A stretch of DNA of 64,000 bases from Phycisphaerales bacterium (GTDB lineage: Bacteria > Planctomycetota > Phycisphaerae > Phycisphaerales > UBA1924), in contig JAVJVK010000004.1 of the NCBI GenBank assembly GCA_040221175.1, forward strand, positions 1,100,268-1,164,267, written 5' to 3'. Both the position numbers and the translations under genes were made by a program. Positions 61,583 to 64,000 of the stretch are shown here, piece by piece. Every line of letters begins with the position of its first letter. The stretch's first letter is position 1. Below the pieces are notes generated by a model. It was given only the letters and a program-made list of their open reading frames with translations, was not told the origin of the DNA and made no database searches.

Positions 61583-63145
61583 GTGAAGAAGACAAGCCCC
61601 CGACTTATCCGGACGCTGCAAGCCACCTGCCTGGCGGTCACCCTGGCCGCCGGAGCGAGCACCGCCGCGGCCCAGAATGGCGCCCCCGCCACCACGGCCG
61701 ACGCCCAGGAGCAGGTCGCCCCGGCCGACATCCGCCAATCCACCGTGAAGATCTTCACCACCAGCCGCGGCCCCGATCTGACCCGCCCCTGGACACGCCA
61801 GCAGCCCACCGACTCCACCGGCTCGGGCCTGGTCATCGAGGGCGGTCGCATCCTCACCAACGCCCACGTGGTCGAGTACGGCCAGCAGATCTTCGTGCAG
61901 CCCTACCTGACGAGCCAGCGACTGGCCGCCCGCGTCGTGGCGCGGAACACCGGCATCGACCTGGCCCTGCTCGAACTCGAAGACCAGGACGCGATCGATG
62001 GCGTGCCCGAGGCGGTGCTCTCGGCCGACCTGCCCGATATCGGCGACAAGGCCAATGCACTCGGCTATCCGCTGGGCGGCGAAGAGCTCTCCATCACCGA
62101 AGGCATCGTGTCGCGCATCGAGTTCGTGGGCTACCAGGCCGGCACACTCGGCCTGCGCATCCAAGTCGATGCCGCGCTCAACCCTGGCAATTCGGGCGGG
62201 CCCGTCACCGTCGACGGCAAGGTCATCGGCCTGACGTTCAGCGGCATCTCGCAGGCCGACAACATCGGCTACATCATTCCCAACGAGGAAATCCGCCTGT
62301 TCCTGGACGACATCGAGGACGGCGAGATCGACGGCCGCCCGTTCCTGCGCGAGACCTTCGACGGCACCCGCAACCCGGGCGTGCGGGCCAAGCTGGGCCT
62401 GTCGCCACAGCTCGAGGGCATGGTCGTCGCCGGTGCCGTCGAGGGCAACCCGCTCCAGTCGTGGGACGTGGTGACGAGCATCGCCGGCCGCAGCATCGAC
62501 AGCCAGGGGCTGGTCAGCGTGACCGACGACCTGCGTCTTTACTTCGAGTACTTCGTGCACCACGGCCTCAACGACGACGACACCGTGACGCTGGGCGTAC
62601 TCCGCGATGGCGAGCAGATCGAGGTCCGCTCGCCCGTCGTGCGCGGCGATGACGACTTCTACGAACCGCTGGACAACACCTATCCCAGCTACATGGTTTT
62701 CGGTCCGCTCGTGTTCACGCCGGTCTACCAGGCGCACGTCTACGGGCTTGATCTCGATCGCATGGCCGCCCGTCGCAGCCCGATCGTGAAGCGCGCCTTC
62801 ACGGGCAAGGACCCCGACGCCGAGATCCAGGAATTCGTCATCCTCGCCGGCGGCCTGCTCAACCATCGCGTCAACGTGGCCTACGAAGTGCCACCCTTCT
62901 CGACGCTCAAGAGCATCAACGGCACGGCCATCACGAGCCTGGCCCACTGCGTCAAGACGCTCAAGGAACTGGCCAGTTCCTCGGAAGAGTTCATCATCTT
63001 CGAGTTCCATGACCGGGGAGCCGACCGCCTCGTCTACAAGCGCACGGACATCCTCGCGTCCATTGAAGACGTGCTTAACGAGAACGGCATCCGCCGACCG
63101 ATCTCGAGCGATTTGGAAGATCTCTGGCCCGATCTGGGCGAATAA
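61583..63145 (+). CDS. S1C-family (HtrA/Deg-like) secreted serine protease
   Basis: 520 residues from GTG 61583 behind AGGAGAACGAC. Signal peptide VTLAAGASTAAA. The chymotrypsin-fold triad is His95 (TNAHVV), Asp126 (NTGIDLALLEL) and Ser204 (NPGNSGGPV). Two PDZ-like regions follow: one (~280-360, AVEGNPLQSWDVVTSIAG) clear, the second (~410-500) degenerate. The layout is closer to the plant-type Deg9-like branch than to DegP. It should act in the periplasm in protein quality control. Confidence 0.9.
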   Translation: MKKTSPRLIRTLQATCLAVTLAAGASTAAAQNGAPATTADAQEQVAPADIRQSTVKIFTTSRGPDLTRPWTRQQPTDSTGSGLVIEGGRILTNAHVVEYGQQIFVQPYLTSQRLAARVVARNTGIDLALLELEDQDAIDGVPEAVLSADLPDIGDKANALGYPLGGEELSITEGIVSRIEFVGYQAGTLGLRIQVDAALNPGNSGGPVTVDGKVIGLTFSGISQADNIGYIIPNEEIRLFLDDIEDGEIDGRPFLRETFDGTRNPGVRAKLGLSPQLEGMVVAGAVEGNPLQSWDVVTSIAGRSIDSQGLVSVTDDLRLYFEYFVHHGLNDDDTVTLGVLRDGEQIEVRSPVVRGDDDFYEPLDNTYPSYMVFGPLVFTPVYQAHVYGLDLDRMAARRSPIVKRAFTGKDPDAEIQEFVILAGGLLNHRVNVAYEVPPFSTLKSINGTAITSLAHCVKTLKELASSSEEFIIFEFHDRGADRLVYKRTDILASIEDVLNENGIRRPISSDLEDLWPDLGE

Positions 63146-63151
63146 CCAGCC

Positions 63152-63799
63152 TCACGCATACAACGCGACGGTGGCGTCGTGCGGGCCCAGGTAGTCCTGG
63201 CGGAACAGCATCCGCCCGCTGGCCCGCTGCGCCCACTTGAAGACGTGGAAGCTGCTGAAGCGGTTGGCCGGCCCGGTCGACTCTCGCCGCTTTCGCCCCG
63301 CAGAACTCAGGAAGTTGAACGCCAGCACCGCGCCCTCGCGCCGATGCAGGGCGTCCCACGCGCGGTCGAGCACCAGCAGGGCCGTGCGCTCGTCGAGCGT
63401 GTTGAGCGAGCCGCTGAAGACGACCTGGCTCACGCCGTGTTCGCGAACGAGTCGCTCGAACAGCCCCGCATCGCGCACGAAATCGGCGATCTCCCACGCG
63501 CTGCCCGGGAAGCGGGCCCGGGCTGGTTCGACCAGTTCGCTGATGCCCTCGACGCCGACGTAGGTCCTGGGCGTCTGATTGGCCGCTTGCAGGAACTCGA
63601 GCAGATCACCCCGCCCGGCGCCCATGTCGGCAAGCACAGCGCCCTTGGGCCGGCAGACCTCGGCCAACACCTTGAACCGCGTGACCTGATACTCCTGGCT
63701 GCGCCAGAGCAACGCCTCGAAGCCCGGGCCGTGAGCGCGCACCGCTTCGCGGTACGGCTCGAGATACCGCGGGTCGGGCTGGTCTGTGTTGGATGGCAT
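63152..63799 (-). CDS. Class I SAM-dependent methyltransferase
   Basis: 215 residues. Motif I reads VLADMGAGRGDLLEFL (GxGxG), followed by YVGVEGISELVEPARARF and motif IV-like VVFSGSLNTLDERTALL. These are standard for the Rossmann-fold SAM methyltransferases. The substrate is unknown. It lies 6 bp from the convergent protease stop, and its upstream neighbour (a PfkB-family kinase end) is 14 bp away, so the two are likely co-transcribed. Confidence 0.8.
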   Translation of the reverse strand: MPSNTDQPDPRYLEPYREAVRAHGPGFEALLWRSQEYQVTRFKVLAEVCRPKGAVLADMGAGRGDLLEFLQAANQTPRTYVGVEGISELVEPARARFPGSAWEIADFVRDAGLFERLVREHGVSQVVFSGSLNTLDERTALLVLDRAWDALHRREGAVLAFNFLSSAGRKRRESTGPANRFSSFHVFKWAQRASGRMLFRQDYLGPHDATVALYA

Positions 63800-63813
63800 G
63801 GGGTGCGGTTGGG

Positions 63814-64000
63814 TCAGCCGAAGCGGACCATGCGGGCAAACTGCTCGAATCGCTCGTCCAGTTCGCTGGTCTTCAGGCTCGCCAGGCGATCGAGGCTGAA
63901 CGACTCGATGTTAAAACTCGCCACGATCGTCCCGTGCGCCACGGCACGGTGGATGGCCTCGAACGAGGTCGGGTCGGTGCCCGCATCGCCTTCGCGCGAG
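63814..64000 (-). CDS. PfkB-family carbohydrate kinase, C-terminal fragment (cut by the window edge)
   Basis: About 61 residues are visible before the stop. They read DPTSFEAIHRAVAHGTIVAS followed by FNIESFSLDRLASLKTSELD, the C-terminal helix region of ribokinase/PfkB-type sugar kinases (the GTVLAS-F-VE-FSLDRL block). The ATP-binding and catalytic Asp (GAGD) motifs lie beyond the window. The call rests on this tail only. Confidence 0.6.
   Translation of the reverse strand, partial: SREGDAGTDPTSFEAIHRAVAHGTIVASFNIESFSLDRLASLKTSELDERFEQFARMVRFG

Overview
The window is high-GC bacterial DNA that reads as a chromosomal segment of a Phycisphaerae-type planctomycete. The main reason is a set of seven secreted proteins that end in a paired calcium-loop (dockerin-like) module closing on Gly-Cys, a signature I associate with Phycisphaerales. 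An LptD-like outer-membrane protein, a CHASE2-type Ser/Thr kinase, a planctomycete-style prepilin and a CxxC zinc-ribbon membrane protein agree with this. The taxonomic call is an inference from protein style. No rRNA and no CRISPR array are visible.

Layout. 1-14 kb: secreted or cell-surface proteins (FG-GAP repeat proteins, a glycine-rich protein, dockerin-module proteins) mixed with small housekeeping-like genes. Inside this stretch lies an AT-richer patch (about 10.3-12.2 kb) with a 21-bp tandem repeat array and a HEPN-like gene, which looks acquired. 14.2-18 kb: LptD-like protein and a lipoprotein. 18-23 kb: a four-gene minus-strand cluster (CHASE2 kinase, two related secreted proteins, a DUF2071 protein). 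23-27 kb: methionine synthase split into two overlapping genes. 27-30 kb: small stress-type genes (DUF2945, CsbD, DJ-1/PfpI) and succinate-semialdehyde dehydrogenase. 30.3-38 kb: a tight five-gene operon of class III aminotransferase, nitrilase-family amidase, Orn/Lys/Arg-type decarboxylase, ATP-grasp ligase and C45 (Ntn) acyltransferase, followed by a large secreted protein and a Fur-family regulator.

44.03-49.03 kb is a compact integrative element of about 5.0 kb inserted in the 3' end of a tRNA-Val gene. It is bounded by a perfect 24-nt direct repeat and carries a membrane protein, an ORFan, an excisionase-like HTH protein, a Toprim/RecA-like ATPase and a tyrosine recombinase whose reading frame runs into the tRNA. 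To its right are dnaB, pdxH, a pair of related palindromes, an HDOD protein, an unusual hydrolase/membrane/ATP-grasp fusion coupled to rlmN, a prepilin, Dps, a beta-lactamase-fold dockerin protein, a DNA glycosylase, a GATase1 protein, an S1C protease, a methyltransferase and the end of a PfkB-family kinase.

The best candidates for something undescribed are the five-gene amine/amide operon, the minimal tRNA-Val element, the kinase-secreted-pair cluster, and the HEPN-like gene next to the 21-bp array. Functions are assigned from recognisable motifs only; no database search was run.
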